A stretch of 64,000 bases of DNA from CAZUYC01 sp964624475 (GTDB lineage: Bacteria > Myxococcota_A > UBA9160 > SMWR01), in NCBI GenBank assembly GCA_964624475.1, contig CAZUYC010000118.1, positions 1 to 64,000 of the forward strand, in the 5' to 3' direction. Of this stretch, positions 48,148 to 56,662 are shown piece after piece (the first letter of the stretch is position 1; each line of letters starts with the position of its first letter). Under the pieces are notes generated by a model. That model saw only the letters and a program-made list of their open reading frames with translations, was not told where the DNA came from and made no database searches. The position numbers and the translations under genes are program-made.

Positions 48148-48436
48148 TCCAGCGGAAGGAGCTCGAGGAGCCCGGGATGCGCCCGCCCTTGCCGACCGCG
48201 TAGCTCAGGGTCTTGCCGGAACGCGACCCCGAGATGATCTCCTTGAAGGCTTCGATCTTGTGCTCCGGGTCCTCGGGGTTGAGGCCGTGGAAGACGATCT
48301 CCACCTGCGGGCGGACGTCGAGCACGTTCAGCACGAGCGTCGCCAGCGTGAAGAGCTTCCCGATCCCCTCCACGGCTTCGACGGAGAAGCGCGGCACCAC
48401 CACCTGCGAGAGCTCGAACCCGTACTCGAGGCGCAT
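48128..48436 (-). CDS. Small conserved-looking protein of unknown function
   Basis: 102 residues, not recognised. It begins MRLEYGFELSQVVVPRFSVEAVEG and has a hydrophobic helix IGKLFTLATLVLNVLDV, then an alpha-beta stretch (EIVFHGLNPEDPEHKIEAFKEII). The C-terminus is serine-rich. GGGAGGG immediately upstream of ATG 48436 is a strong RBS, favouring a real gene. Its end overlaps the kinase gene by 20 bp. Confidence 0.65.
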   Translation of the reverse strand: MRLEYGFELSQVVVPRFSVEAVEGIGKLFTLATLVLNVLDVRPQVEIVFHGLNPEDPEHKIEAFKEIISGSRSGKTLSYAVGKGGRIPGSSSSFRWITISAS

Positions 48437-48512
48437 CTCGACCCTCCCCTGACGGATGGGCGCCGCGGAGTCGCGTCACCCCAGGCCGAGCCGGCCCGGC
48501 GAACGGCAAGTC

Positions 48513-48689
48513 TAGGGCAAGCGCCCGAAGGGCGCGCGCAGCGAGCCGCAGGCGAGCGGAGTTCATCGGGCTAGGGCAAGCGCCCGAAGGGCGCGCGCAG
48601 CGAGCCGCAGGCGAGCGGAGTTCATCGGGCTGGGGCAAGCGCCCGAAGGGCGCGCGCACCGCAGGCGAGCGGAGTGCGGGCCCCCGCCA
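48513..48689 (+). repeat. Repeat family C, three tandem copies with 59-bp period
   Basis: Copies begin at 48515, 48574 and 48633. Each has a perfect GCGCCC-GAA-GGGCGC hairpin followed by the core with GCC-GCA-GGC; the third copy has lost a GCGAG segment. The array ends with the GCGGGCCCCCGC stem just before the stop of the minus-strand gene at 48704. Confidence 0.88.
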
Positions 48690-48703
48690 GGCGCCGCTAG
48701 GCG

Positions 48704-49735
48704 CTACTCGGCACCTTCCCGCGCGGCGATCTCGCCGAGCCGCTGCACGAACTCTTCCCGGCTGATGACGCCCTTCTCCACGAGGAGCTGCGAGAGCGCC
48801 CGCAGGATGATGCGCGGGTCGAGCGAGTCCGGGCGCACGCGTCGCGGGCCGGCCGGCGTGGGCGACGTCTCGCAAGAGAGGTCCCAGTCGGCCTCCGGCA
48901 CCTCGCTCTCGTCGTCGACCTCGAGCTCGGGGTCGGCGCCAGGGCCGGGGTCCGCGAGGTCGGGCGCCGTGTCGGCGTCCCCGAGCTCGTCCGCCCAGAG
49001 GGCCTCGTCGGACTCGTCCGACGCCAGCGAATCCGGGGGCTCCGGGTCGAGCTCCGCGCCGAGATCGAGGCCAAGCTCGGAGCCGGGAGCGAAGTCGAAG
49101 CTCGCCTCGCGATCCGGGTCGGCCAGCGGGTCGGGCTCGGGATGGGGCGGCGGGGCGAGCTCGGAGTGGGCCTGCGGGGCGGGCAGGGCCTCGTCCTCGG
49201 CCGCCGTCGCAGCGTCCGCGGGAGCGGCGGGCGCCGGCCGCGGGGCGGGCGCACCGGGGGCGTCCCACTCGAAGAGCTCGCCGGTGAGCGACGTCCAGTG
49301 GTAGTGCCGCTGGAGCGCCTCTTCGAGCTCCGTCGGGCCCACCAGCACCGCGCGCAGGCGATGCCCCGAAGCGCTCGCGAGCTCGCCCTGCGCCTCGGCG
49401 TCGGACGGATCCTCCATCGCGACGAAGAGCACGCGTTCGCCCGCTTCCTGCTTGAAGAAGAGCGGCAGGCAGCGGTGCTTCTCCGCCAGCTCGACGCCGA
49501 CGCACTCGAGGACGTCGGGGCTCACGCGCTTGCCGCGGATCCGCGCCACCGGGAGCTTGAGCTGGCCTGCCAGCGTGCGGATCAGCGTCTCCTCGTCGAC
49601 GAAGCCGAGGCGCACCAGCGTCATGCCGAGCTTCGCCCCGCTGTCCTGCTGGTCGGCGAGGGCCGCCGCGAGCTGGTCGGGGTGCAGGAGCCCCCGGTTC
49701 ACCAGGATCTGGCCGAGCTTGAGCCTTCCCGCCAC
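48704..49735 (-). CDS. Protein with N-terminal GspE/MshEN-like domain and long acidic linker
   Basis: 343 residues. Residues 1-~135 match the MshEN-like N-terminal domain of type II secretion/type IV pilus ATPases (LKLGQILVNRGLLHPDQLAAALADQQ, VSPDVLECVGVELAEKHRCLPLFF, LFVAMEDPSDAEAQGELASA). A ~150-residue Asp/Glu/Pro-rich linker follows, then a short helical C-terminal segment (RIILRALSQLLVEKGVISREEFVQRL). No ATPase domain is present. In related proteins MshEN binds cyclic-di-GMP; whether the binding residues are intact here was not verified. A regulatory role is inferred. Confidence 0.8.
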   Translation of the reverse strand: MAGRLKLGQILVNRGLLHPDQLAAALADQQDSGAKLGMTLVRLGFVDEETLIRTLAGQLKLPVARIRGKRVSPDVLECVGVELAEKHRCLPLFFKQEAGERVLFVAMEDPSDAEAQGELASASGHRLRAVLVGPTELEEALQRHYHWTSLTGELFEWDAPGAPAPRPAPAAPADAATAAEDEALPAPQAHSELAPPPHPEPDPLADPDREASFDFAPGSELGLDLGAELDPEPPDSLASDESDEALWADELGDADTAPDLADPGPGADPELEVDDESEVPEADWDLSCETSPTPAGPRRVRPDSLDPRIILRALSQLLVEKGVISREEFVQRLGEIAAREGAE

Positions 49736-49923
49736 GCGCGCTTCTCCCCGGTCGTTCTTCGGCCCGCCCGGGTGGCGACCTTACGCTGAAGATCCTGGGC
49801 GACGTCCCTCCGGGGGGAGCCCGCGCGCAGCTGGCGGGTCGATTTCCCTCGAGCGATCCGAGCCGCGAAGCACGGACGATTCGAACCCACGCGCAGCGCG
49901 TGCGGCTCGCGGGGGTGCTTCCC
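49736..49923. other. Intergenic stretch, no supported feature
   Basis: 188 bp between the MshEN-like gene start and the broken HEPN gene. It contains a GATTCGAACCC string that resembles a tRNA T-loop on the minus strand, but no cloverleaf can be formed. Confidence 0.4.
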
Positions 49924-50181
49924 TCAGAGCCCGCCCTGGCGAGCGACGAGATCGATCACCGCGGCCGAGAGCGCGAGGGCGCGGTCCGCATCGACCCGGG
50001 TGTAGGCATCGGCGGGGATCCCACCGGGAAGGGCGTTCGGATAGCGCGTCGGGATGTAGGCCTTCTCGGCCGATTACTGGGATAGGAAGCAGGCCAGGTT
50101 CCAGCGCGCGCCGGCGGCGGCGTAGCGCGCGTCGTCGAGATCGCGGCGCGCCTGCTCAAGCCAGCGGCTGGCTTCGCTCAT
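49924..50181 (-). pseudogene. HEPN-domain gene inactivated by nonsense mutation and internal deletion
   Basis: The first 35 codons (MSEASRWLEQARRDLDDARYA...WNLACFLSQ) are a normal HEPN N-terminus, then TAA interrupts. In the same frame, SAEKAYIPTRYPNALPGGIPADAYTRVDADRALA continues the C-terminus. A CAA to TAA change explains the stop. About 50 residues normally lying between AEKA and the YIPTRYP region, including the RX4-6H nuclease motif, are missing. The gene is fused head to tail with the MNT gene upstream (overlap 26 bp). The intact pair would be a MntA/HepT-type toxin-antitoxin module. Confidence 0.7.
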
Positions 50182-50521
50182 AGAGCACCTCGCCGTCTCG
50201 GAGCGCGCTGCGCAGGAAGCTCGAGCTCGCGCGCGCGGCCTCGAGCTCTTCGGGCGTGTACACGAGCAGGTCCACGGCGACGCGGGGACCCATCCGACGG
50301 TACAAGGCGTCGAGGCGCGCTGCGGGCGGCCGCGCGTCTCGGCGAACCACGAGGAGATCCAGGTCGCTCGTCGAGCCCACGTCGCCACGGGCCGTGGATC
50401 CGAACAGGATGACCTTCTCCGTGTCGGAGTCGACGAGCCGCGGAAGGATCGCCTGCAGCTCCGCCCGCAGGCGCTCGAGGCGCAGCGCCCTTGCCGGGTA
50501 TCTCGCCCCCATGCGGGCCAC
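50156..50521 (-). CDS. MNT-domain nucleotidyltransferase (MntA-like antitoxin)
   Basis: 121 residues. The polymerase-beta fold signature is LFGSTARGDVGSTSDLDLLVV, with the GS...DxD metal-binding motif, followed by a strand ending VDLLVYTPEELEA that supplies the third acidic residue. In MntA/HepT systems this enzyme adds AMP to the HEPN ribonuclease and so neutralises it. Here the HEPN partner downstream is broken, so the antitoxin is an orphan. Start ATG at 50521; no strong RBS seen. The preceding 178 bp (50522-50699) hold no gene. Confidence 0.86.
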   Translation of the reverse strand: MARMGARYPARALRLERLRAELQAILPRLVDSDTEKVILFGSTARGDVGSTSDLDLLVVRRDARPPAARLDALYRRMGPRVAVDLLVYTPEELEAARASSSFLRSALRDGEVLYERSQPLA

Positions 50522-50699
50522 TTAGCACGCGTCTCACCCGGCCGCAGCCGCCCCTCCGAGGCAATCCAGACCCGTCTGATCCGAATGGATGACGCACCAT
50601 CGTCCTCGCGCACGAGATCGCGGAGGGCGGTGCTGCCACTCTCCCGCGGTCGCGCACCGCCAGCCACCCGCGGGATGCGTGGAGTAGGATGCCCCGCGC

Positions 50700-52841
50700 A
50701 TGATCGAGGGGGTTGATCCGCGGCCCGCAGCGCGCGCCTGGCGCGCGGCAGCGCCCTTCGTCTGGGCGCTCGCGGGAGGCGGGGCTTGCCTCTCCGTGGC
50801 CGGGCTCGAGCCGAATCTCGTGGAGGAAGGGCTCGTCCTGCACTTCGCGCAGCGCCTGGTGCGCGGCGAGCACCTCTACCGCGACCTCGTCTTCTTCACC
50901 GGCCCGCTCCCCTTCGAGCTCCTCGCGGCGCTCTTCCGCGCCTTCGGCGAGGAGATCGCGGTGGGGCGCGCCGCGCAGGCGGCCGTCCACGGGGCGGCGA
51001 CGGCGGCCACCTTCGGCGTGGCGAGGCGCGCCGGCGCGGGTCCGCTCGCGCACCTCGCGGCGGCGCTCGTGACGATGGCGCCGATCCTGCTCTTCCCGCT
51101 CTTCTCGATCTTCTACTACACGCCGCTCGCCTTCGGCCTCGGAGCCCTCGCCGCCTGGGCGGCGGCGCGCGGCGCGGACTCGCGCGGCTTCGCGCTGGCC
51201 GCCGGAGCGCTCGTCGCGGCCGTGGCGCTCTGCAAGCAGACGATCGGCGTGGCGCTCGCCCTGGGCCTGCTCGCCACGGTCGCCGCCGGCGCGCCGGCGC
51301 GGGCCCGCCGCGCGCGGGCCCTGGCGATGGCGCTCGGGGGCGCCGCGGTCGCGGCGGCGACCCTCGCCGCCTACGCCGCGCGCGGCGACCTCGCGGAGCT
51401 CTTCCGCTGCATGGTGGTCGTGCCGCTCTCGCTCGGCGACCGCTACAGCTCGGGATTCATGAACCTCTGGCCGCCGGGCCGGCTCGCCCCCGAGCTCGAG
51501 GCGCAGAAGGCCATCTACCTGCCGAACCTCTGGCTGCTGCGCCACGGGATCTTCGCCTACCTGGGCTTCGGGATCGTGCTGGCGACGCAGGCCCTGTATG
51601 CGCTGCCCTTCCTCGCGCTCGCGGCGACGGGGCTCGCACGCCTGGCGGGTCCTCTTCCGCACGCGCTCTGGTGCAACGCGGCGCTGCTGCTCGCGCTCAC
51701 GACGAACCTCTTCCCCCGCTCGGACTGGGGTCACCTGGTCTACGCGCTCCCGAGCGCGTGCGTGCAGCTCGTGCTGCTCGCCGGTGCGGGAGCGCGCGCC
51801 GCGGCGCTGCCGACGAGCGTCCTCGGCGCGCTTGCCGCGGCCGGGGTCCTGGCGCTCGGCTTTGGGAACCTCGAGGCCGCGCGCTGGCTCCACGCGGAGT
51901 CGGGCGAGCCTCGCTTTGGCCCCCGCGTCCCGCTTCGGCCAGTGAGCGCCGTCTACCGCATCCCGACCGTGCCCCGCGTGATCCACTTCCTGCGCGAGCG
52001 GCTTCGTCCGGACGAGCCGATCTTCGTCGCCCGGGCCGAGCCGTTGCTCTACTTCGCGACGGATGCGCGCAACCCGACCCCGTACGGCGGCGTGCTGCCG
52101 GTCTTGAACGAGGAGCAGGAGGAGCGGATCCTGCGCGCGCTCCCGGAGGTGCGCTACGTGGTGATCAGCGACGTCGACCAGCCGAGCTGGACCTACTACG
52201 CGGAGGAGCTGCCGCGCGTGCAGGAGCACCTCGAGCGCCATTACCGGATCCCGCGCTACTTCCCGCTCGACGACGCGAGCTGGCTCGTGGTGCTCGAGCG
52301 GGGCCCGGACCGCGGCGCGACCGCGATCGACCTCGTCACCGAGCGCCCGCGCGCCCGCGCCTTCGTGCGCGACGCGCCCGGGCAGGAGCGCGAGGACGCG
52401 GCGGCGTCCCCGCGCCTCGTGGCGCGCCACAACCGCCGCCCGCTCGCGATGCGCGTCGGCCGCTTCGGTGGCGGGCTCGACTACGAGATCCGCGTCCCCG
52501 CCGGGGCCCGCTTCGAGGCCGGGGTCGGCTTCCGCGGCATGGTCTCGCTCGAGAACCTGCACGAGCACCCGAAGAAGAGCCGCATGCGCGTGCTGGTGCA
52601 GCGGCCCGGGGCCGGCTTCGAGGAGCTTGCGTCGGTGCGCGTCGACGACTCGCGCGACGGGGGACGGCAGTGGGCGCCGCTCGAGGCCGACCTCTCCGCC
52701 TTCGCCGGGGAGCGGGTCGCGCTGCGCCTCGAACTCCTCCCCGAGGTGGCGATCGCCCCACCGGCGGACCTCGCCTGGTGGGGGAGCCCGCGCGTGTTCG
52801 AGCCCCCCGGCCGCGATGATGCCCGGGCGGGGGCGCACTAA
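50700..52841 (+). CDS. Polytopic membrane glycosyltransferase-like protein (GT-C/GT39 type)
   Basis: 713 residues. About ten hydrophobic helices (AAALVTMAPILLFPLFSIFYY, AFGLGALAAWAAARG, LLRHGIFAYLGFGIVLATQALYALPFLALAA) and an early acidic loop NLVEEGLVLHFAQRLVRGEHLYRDL fit a dolichyl-phosphate-dependent GT-C fold. The C-terminal ~250 residues are soluble and end in a beta-sandwich-like region (GGLDYEIRVPAGARFEAGVGF, DLSAFAGERVALRLELL). It is followed by GT2 and GT4 genes, so a surface-glycan pathway is likely. ATG at 50700 has TAGGAT 9 nt upstream and no close RBS. Substrate unknown. Confidence 0.75.
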   Translation: MIEGVDPRPAARAWRAAAPFVWALAGGGACLSVAGLEPNLVEEGLVLHFAQRLVRGEHLYRDLVFFTGPLPFELLAALFRAFGEEIAVGRAAQAAVHGAATAATFGVARRAGAGPLAHLAAALVTMAPILLFPLFSIFYYTPLAFGLGALAAWAAARGADSRGFALAAGALVAAVALCKQTIGVALALGLLATVAAGAPARARRARALAMALGGAAVAAATLAAYAARGDLAELFRCMVVVPLSLGDRYSSGFMNLWPPGRLAPELEAQKAIYLPNLWLLRHGIFAYLGFGIVLATQALYALPFLALAATGLARLAGPLPHALWCNAALLLALTTNLFPRSDWGHLVYALPSACVQLVLLAGAGARAAALPTSVLGALAAAGVLALGFGNLEAARWLHAESGEPRFGPRVPLRPVSAVYRIPTVPRVIHFLRERLRPDEPIFVARAEPLLYFATDARNPTPYGGVLPVLNEEQEERILRALPEVRYVVISDVDQPSWTYYAEELPRVQEHLERHYRIPRYFPLDDASWLVVLERGPDRGATAIDLVTERPRARAFVRDAPGQEREDAAASPRLVARHNRRPLAMRVGRFGGGLDYEIRVPAGARFEAGVGFRGMVSLENLHEHPKKSRMRVLVQRPGAGFEELASVRVDDSRDGGRQWAPLEADLSAFAGERVALRLELLPEVAIAPPADLAWWGSPRVFEPPGRDDARAGAH

Positions 52842-52869
52842 GCTCCCGGGTCCTGCGGAAGGAGCGCGC

Positions 52870-53586
52870 GTGAGCCGCGTCGTGGTGGTGGTGCCCACCT
52901 ACAACGAGATGGAGAACCTGGGGCTGCTCGTGCCGAAGCTGCTCGAGCAGGATGCGCGCATCGAGGTGCTCGTCGTCGACGACGCCTCCCCGGACGGCAC
53001 CGGGAAGCTCGCGGACGAGCTCGCGGCGGCGAGCCCGCGCGTCCACGTGCTCCACCGCGAGGCCAAGCAGGGTCTCGGCCCCGCCTACCGCGCGGGGCTG
53101 CGCCGCGCGCTCGACCTCGGCGCCGACCTGGTCGTGCAGATGGACGCCGACTTCTCGCATCCGCCCGAGACCCTCCCCGTCCTGCTGCACGAGATCGAGG
53201 CGTGCGACGTGGTGATGGGCTCGCGCTACGTGCACGGGATCACCGTCGTGAACTGGCCGATCGAGCGGATCCTGATCTCCTATTTCGGAAACGCCTACAC
53301 GCGAGCCGTGCTGGGGCTCCGGGTCCGCGACACCACCGGGGGCTTCCGCTGCATGCGCCGGAGCGCGCTCGAGCGGATCGACTTCGAGAACATCCGCTCC
53401 AACGGCTATGCCTACCAGATCGAGATGAACTACCGCTTCCAGCTCCGCGGCGCGCGGGTGCGCGAGATCGAGTTCTTCTTCCTCGACCGCCGGCGCGGCA
53501 CCTCGAAGCTCACGCTGCGCATCGCCCTCGAGGCGCTCTGGATGGTCTGGTGGCTGCGCATCGAGCACTGGCTCGGACGGCTCTAG
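52870..53586 (+). CDS. GT2 glycosyltransferase, polyprenyl-phosphate mannosyltransferase type
   Basis: 238 residues. The GT-A features are VVVVPTYNEMENL, VLVVDDASPDGTG, QGLGPAYRAGL, and the DxD-like VQMDADFSHPPETLP, followed by GSRYVHG and TTGGFRCMRR. This organisation is that of dolichol-phosphate mannose synthase relatives, which make the lipid-linked sugar donor used by GT-C enzymes, and fits the adjacent membrane glycosyltransferase. GTG at 52870 has GGAAGGAG 5 nt upstream. Confidence 0.92.
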   Translation: MSRVVVVVPTYNEMENLGLLVPKLLEQDARIEVLVVDDASPDGTGKLADELAAASPRVHVLHREAKQGLGPAYRAGLRRALDLGADLVVQMDADFSHPPETLPVLLHEIEACDVVMGSRYVHGITVVNWPIERILISYFGNAYTRAVLGLRVRDTTGGFRCMRRSALERIDFENIRSNGYAYQIEMNYRFQLRGARVREIEFFFLDRRRGTSKLTLRIALEALWMVWWLRIEHWLGRL

Positions 53587-53593
53587 GCGGCGG

Positions 53594-54730
53594 ATGCAGC
53601 GGCCGCTGCGCGTCCTCGTGCTGAACGAGCGTGACCCCCGGCATCCCGCGGCCGGTGGCGCCGAGGTCCACGTCGCCGAGGTCTCGCGGCGCCTGGCCGC
53701 GCTGGGCTTCGAGCTCACCCAGGCCGCCTGCGCCTTCCCGGGCGCGCCGGTGCACGAGGCGCAGGACGGCCTGCGCGTGTGGCGGCTCGGCCCGCGCGCC
53801 ATCTACTACCCCCGCGTCGTCTGGACGACGGCGCGCGAGACGCGCCGCGGCCGCTTCGACCTGGTGATCGAGCACCTGAACAAGGTGCCCTTCTGCGCGC
53901 CCGCCTACTCGAAGGTCCCCGTGCTCGCGGTGAACCACCACCTCTTCGGACGCAGCGCCTTCCTCCAGGTCGCCTGGCCCGTCGCCGCCGGCGTGATCGC
54001 CGTCGAGAGGCTGATCCCGCTCTGCTACCGCGAGGTCCCCTTCCTCGCGGTCTCGCAGAGCTCGAAGGACGACCTGGTCGCGCGCGGCATCCCGGCGGAG
54101 CACGTCGAGGTCGTCCACAACGGGATCCGCCAGCCGCGCGTCGCGCCACGGCCGTGGGCCTCGCGCCCGCGGCGCCTCGCCTACCTCGGGCGCCTCGAGC
54201 CCTACAAGCGCGTCGACCTGCTGCTGCGCGCCGCCGCGCGCCTCGTGCCGCGCTTCCCCGACCTCGAGATCGTGCTGATCGGCCGCGGGAGCGCGCGTCC
54301 CGGCCTCGAGCGCCTGGCCCGGGAGCTGGAGCTCGCGGGGCGCACGCGCTTCGCCGGATTCGTCGCCGACGACGAGCGCGACGCGCTCCTCGCCGAGGCC
54401 CGGGTCTGCGCCTGCCCCTCGGTCAAGGAGGGCTGGGGGCTCACCGTGATCGAGGTGAACGCCGTTGGCACGCCCGTGGTGGCGACCGACGCGCCGGGGC
54501 TTCGCGACGCCGTGCGGCACGGCGAGACGGGCCTCCTGGTCGCAGACGGTCCCGCGGAGGCCTTCGTGGCGCGCCTCGCCGAGCGGATCGGCGAGCTGCT
54601 CGCCGACGAGGCGCTCGCGGCGCGCCTCGCGCAGGGCGCGCTCGCCTGGTCACGGCGCTTCGACTGGGACGCCACCGCCCTGCAGACCGCTCGCGCCGCC
54701 CGGAGCCTGCTCGCCCGCCACCGGCTCTAA
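53594..54730 (+). CDS. GT4-family glycosyltransferase
   Basis: 378-residue GT-B enzyme. N-terminal domain: NERDPRHPAAGGAEVHVAEVSRRLAALG, and VVHNGIRQPRV; C-terminal domain: RRLAYLGRLEPYKRVDLLLRAAA, VCACPSVKEGWGLTVIEVNAVGTPVVATDAPGLRDAV, the nucleotide-sugar site with the EGWGL(T)VIE motif. Acceptor and donor unknown. The last 81 bp overlap the convergent SGNH gene. It starts 8 bp after the GT2 gene and probably shares its transcript. Confidence 0.93.
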   Translation: MQRPLRVLVLNERDPRHPAAGGAEVHVAEVSRRLAALGFELTQAACAFPGAPVHEAQDGLRVWRLGPRAIYYPRVVWTTARETRRGRFDLVIEHLNKVPFCAPAYSKVPVLAVNHHLFGRSAFLQVAWPVAAGVIAVERLIPLCYREVPFLAVSQSSKDDLVARGIPAEHVEVVHNGIRQPRVAPRPWASRPRRLAYLGRLEPYKRVDLLLRAAARLVPRFPDLEIVLIGRGSARPGLERLARELELAGRTRFAGFVADDERDALLAEARVCACPSVKEGWGLTVIEVNAVGTPVVATDAPGLRDAVRHGETGLLVADGPAEAFVARLAERIGELLADEALAARLAQGALAWSRRFDWDATALQTARAARSLLARHRL

Positions 54731-55834
54731 CGGGGGCCCTCTGGCCGGCGGGTCGGCGCCGGGCTCGATCGCGCCGCGCCGCACCAGCGCCGCGTAGAGC
54801 GTCTCGGCCTCGAGGTTGTGACCTCCCTGGCTCGGATGAACGGCGTCGGTCGGCAGGAAGACCGGCTCGCCGGCGTGGCGCCGGTAGACCTCCTCGAGGT
54901 CGACGACGAGCGCGCCCGTCTCCCGGCCCACGCGCCGGAGCGCCTCGCCGTAGGCCTCGTGCACCCGCATCAGCTGGCCGAAGCTCGTGCGGTTGTGCGC
55001 CGCGAGCTCGCGCGCCGCGCTCGGGTTCGGGTCGGGGTTGCGCGGCGCCGTGAGCAGCCACACCTCGGCCCCGCGCCCGCGGGCGAGCTCGACGATGCGC
55101 CGCAGGTTGCGCGCGTAGTCCTCGATCGGAATGGTCGGTCGCCACCCGCGCTCCTCGCTCCACGCCGCCCGGGCGTCGCGCGGCGGCTCGCGCAGCGCGC
55201 GCAGCTCGAGGCCCAGCCGGCGCACGAACGCGTAGAGCTTCGAGCGCAGCAGCAGGTCCTCCAGGGCGAGCCCGAGGGCCGAGTCGGGCTCGCGGAAGGG
55301 GCTCGGCTCTCCGAGCGGCGAGAGGAAGTGGTCGTTCCAGCCGAAGCGCACCGTCACGAGGTCCGGCTCGAGGCCGCGCAGGCGGCTGCGCAGGAGCAGG
55401 AGCCCCTGGAAGCTGTTGTAGCCGGGCAGGCCGGCGTTCAGCACCTCGACCCGGCCGGCGCCGTTGCGCCGGTCGACGAGACGCTGGAGGCGCAGCGGAT
55501 AGGGCTGCGCCACGAAGCCGAGGGTCACGTGCGCGATGTAGCCGAAGGTGCACGAGTCGCCGAGCGCGAGGACGCGGTAGACGCCGGAGCGCTTCGCCCC
55601 GAACTCGGGGCTGCGGAAGCCCGCGGAGTTGAGCGGCTGCTCGTTCGGCCGGAGCGTCGGATTCGCCTTGAAGTGCAGGATGGGATCGCAGGCCCAGAGG
55701 TCGGCGTCGGAGAACGCGCTCGGGCAGCTCTCGGCCGCGCCCGTCGCGCGCACCGCGAGCTCGGCCGCGACCAGCACTCCCGCGAGCGGCGCCACCAGCA
55801 GCAGGAGGTGGGCGAGCCAGCCGCGGAGGCGCAC
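54650..55834 (-). CDS. Membrane-anchored SGNH hydrolase-like protein
   Basis: 394 residues. N-terminal anchor LLLLVAPLAGVLVAAELAVRA; nucleophile block RVLALGDSCTFGYIAH (Ser about 94); GxND block RFGWNDHFLSP; and C-terminal DAVHPSQGGH with the Asp-His pair. Probably an extracytoplasmic O-acyl hydrolase or transferase acting on a surface glycan, given the glycosyltransferases next door. The final ~40 residues are low-complexity (DPPARGPPLEPVAGEQAPGG) and are encoded antisense to the GT4 C-terminus, so the original stop may have been lost. Confidence 0.82.
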   Translation of the reverse strand: MRLRGWLAHLLLLVAPLAGVLVAAELAVRATGAAESCPSAFSDADLWACDPILHFKANPTLRPNEQPLNSAGFRSPEFGAKRSGVYRVLALGDSCTFGYIAHVTLGFVAQPYPLRLQRLVDRRNGAGRVEVLNAGLPGYNSFQGLLLLRSRLRGLEPDLVTVRFGWNDHFLSPLGEPSPFREPDSALGLALEDLLLRSKLYAFVRRLGLELRALREPPRDARAAWSEERGWRPTIPIEDYARNLRRIVELARGRGAEVWLLTAPRNPDPNPSAARELAAHNRTSFGQLMRVHEAYGEALRRVGRETGALVVDLEEVYRRHAGEPVFLPTDAVHPSQGGHNLEAETLYAALVRRGAIEPGADPPARGPPLEPVAGEQAPGGASGLQGGGVPVEAP

Positions 55835-55843
55835 GTCCGCACT

Positions 55844-56662
55844 CTATCCGCTGCGCGCGGCGGCGGCGCTGCGCAGCGGTCGCACGCTCCAGATCCCGGG
55901 CGGGAGCTCGGGGTTGAGCTCGACGTCGCGCAGCCGGATCCTGGCGCGGGTCTCGCCCGCCGCCACGTAGAGCGTGATCTCGTGGGCGAAGGCCACGCCG
56001 CCGACGGGCGCGTACTCGTCGAAGCCCGCGGTCCACTCGAGCTCGCCGTCGGGCGCGAGCACCTCGATCTCGCGCAGCCGGCCCTCCTTGTCGAAGACGA
56101 GGCGGCGGCGCTCCGGACCTCCCGGCGCGGCGAGCGCGACCCGGACCGTCCCGTCCTCCGCCCCGTCCGCGCGCACCGGCGCGAGGCCCGGCTCCGGCGG
56201 CGGCGCGCCGAGCAGCAGCGCGATCGCCTCCTCGGGGCGGAGCGCGATCTGCGCCTGCTCCCAGAGGAGCTCGGGCCGGAGCTCGCCCTCCTCGAAGTAG
56301 AGGTCCGCGCTGCGGAAGAGCTCGAAGCGATCGCCGTCGGTCGTGAGCACTGCGAGCGCCTGATCGAAGAGCCCGAGCACCTCGATCCGCAGGCGGGCGG
56401 GTCGCTCGGCCACCAGGATCTGGCGCCCGGCGAGGCGCGCCCCCGAGGCCCCTTCCACCTCGATGCGCGCGCGGCCGCGCAGCGAGCGGCGGGCCTCCGC
56501 GCCCTTCTCGAAGGCGTCGAGCAGGAGCTGCGGGCGCGGATCGCCGGGGGGGAGCGCGCGCAGCGTCCCGGGCGTGCGGCAGGCCGTCGCCGAGAGCGCG
56601 AGCGCGGCGACGATCGCGATGCGCCGCGCGTAGCCCGCATGTCTCGCGCCCTGGTGAGACAT
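55844..56662 (-). CDS. LolB/DUF4292-like outer-membrane lipoprotein
   Basis: 272 residues. Hydrophobic signal ending ALSATAC (lipobox, Cys about 28). The mature domain is a LolA/LolB-type beta-barrel half: RSLRGRARIEVEGASGARLAGRQIL, PARLRIEVLGLFDQALAVLTTDGDRFELF, and LREIEVLAPDG. DUF4292 lipoproteins bind lipids in the periplasm. The ATG at 56662 lies inside the short family B repeat, and the first ~12 residues (MSHQGARHAGYA) are repeat-encoded; no other start is available before the signal. The TPR lipoprotein ends 6 bp upstream. Confidence 0.82.
   Translation of the reverse strand: MSHQGARHAGYARRIAIVAALALSATACRTPGTLRALPPGDPRPQLLLDAFEKGAEARRSLRGRARIEVEGASGARLAGRQILVAERPARLRIEVLGLFDQALAVLTTDGDRFELFRSADLYFEEGELRPELLWEQAQIALRPEEAIALLLGAPPPEPGLAPVRADGAEDGTVRVALAAPGGPERRRLVFDKEGRLREIEVLAPDGELEWTAGFDEYAPVGGVAFAHEITLYVAAGETRARIRLRDVELNPELPPGIWSVRPLRSAAAARSG

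Noticed and set aside
48513..48689. Regular 59-bp repeats as a CRISPR array
   Set aside because: There are no unique spacers of fixed length; the full unit, including the part between hairpins, is repeated, and no cas gene is near.
49870..49905. GATTCGAACCC on the plus strand (GGGTTCGAATC on the minus), like a tRNA T-arm
   Set aside because: The flanks do not form a five-pair T-stem, and no acceptor or anticodon arm can be found.
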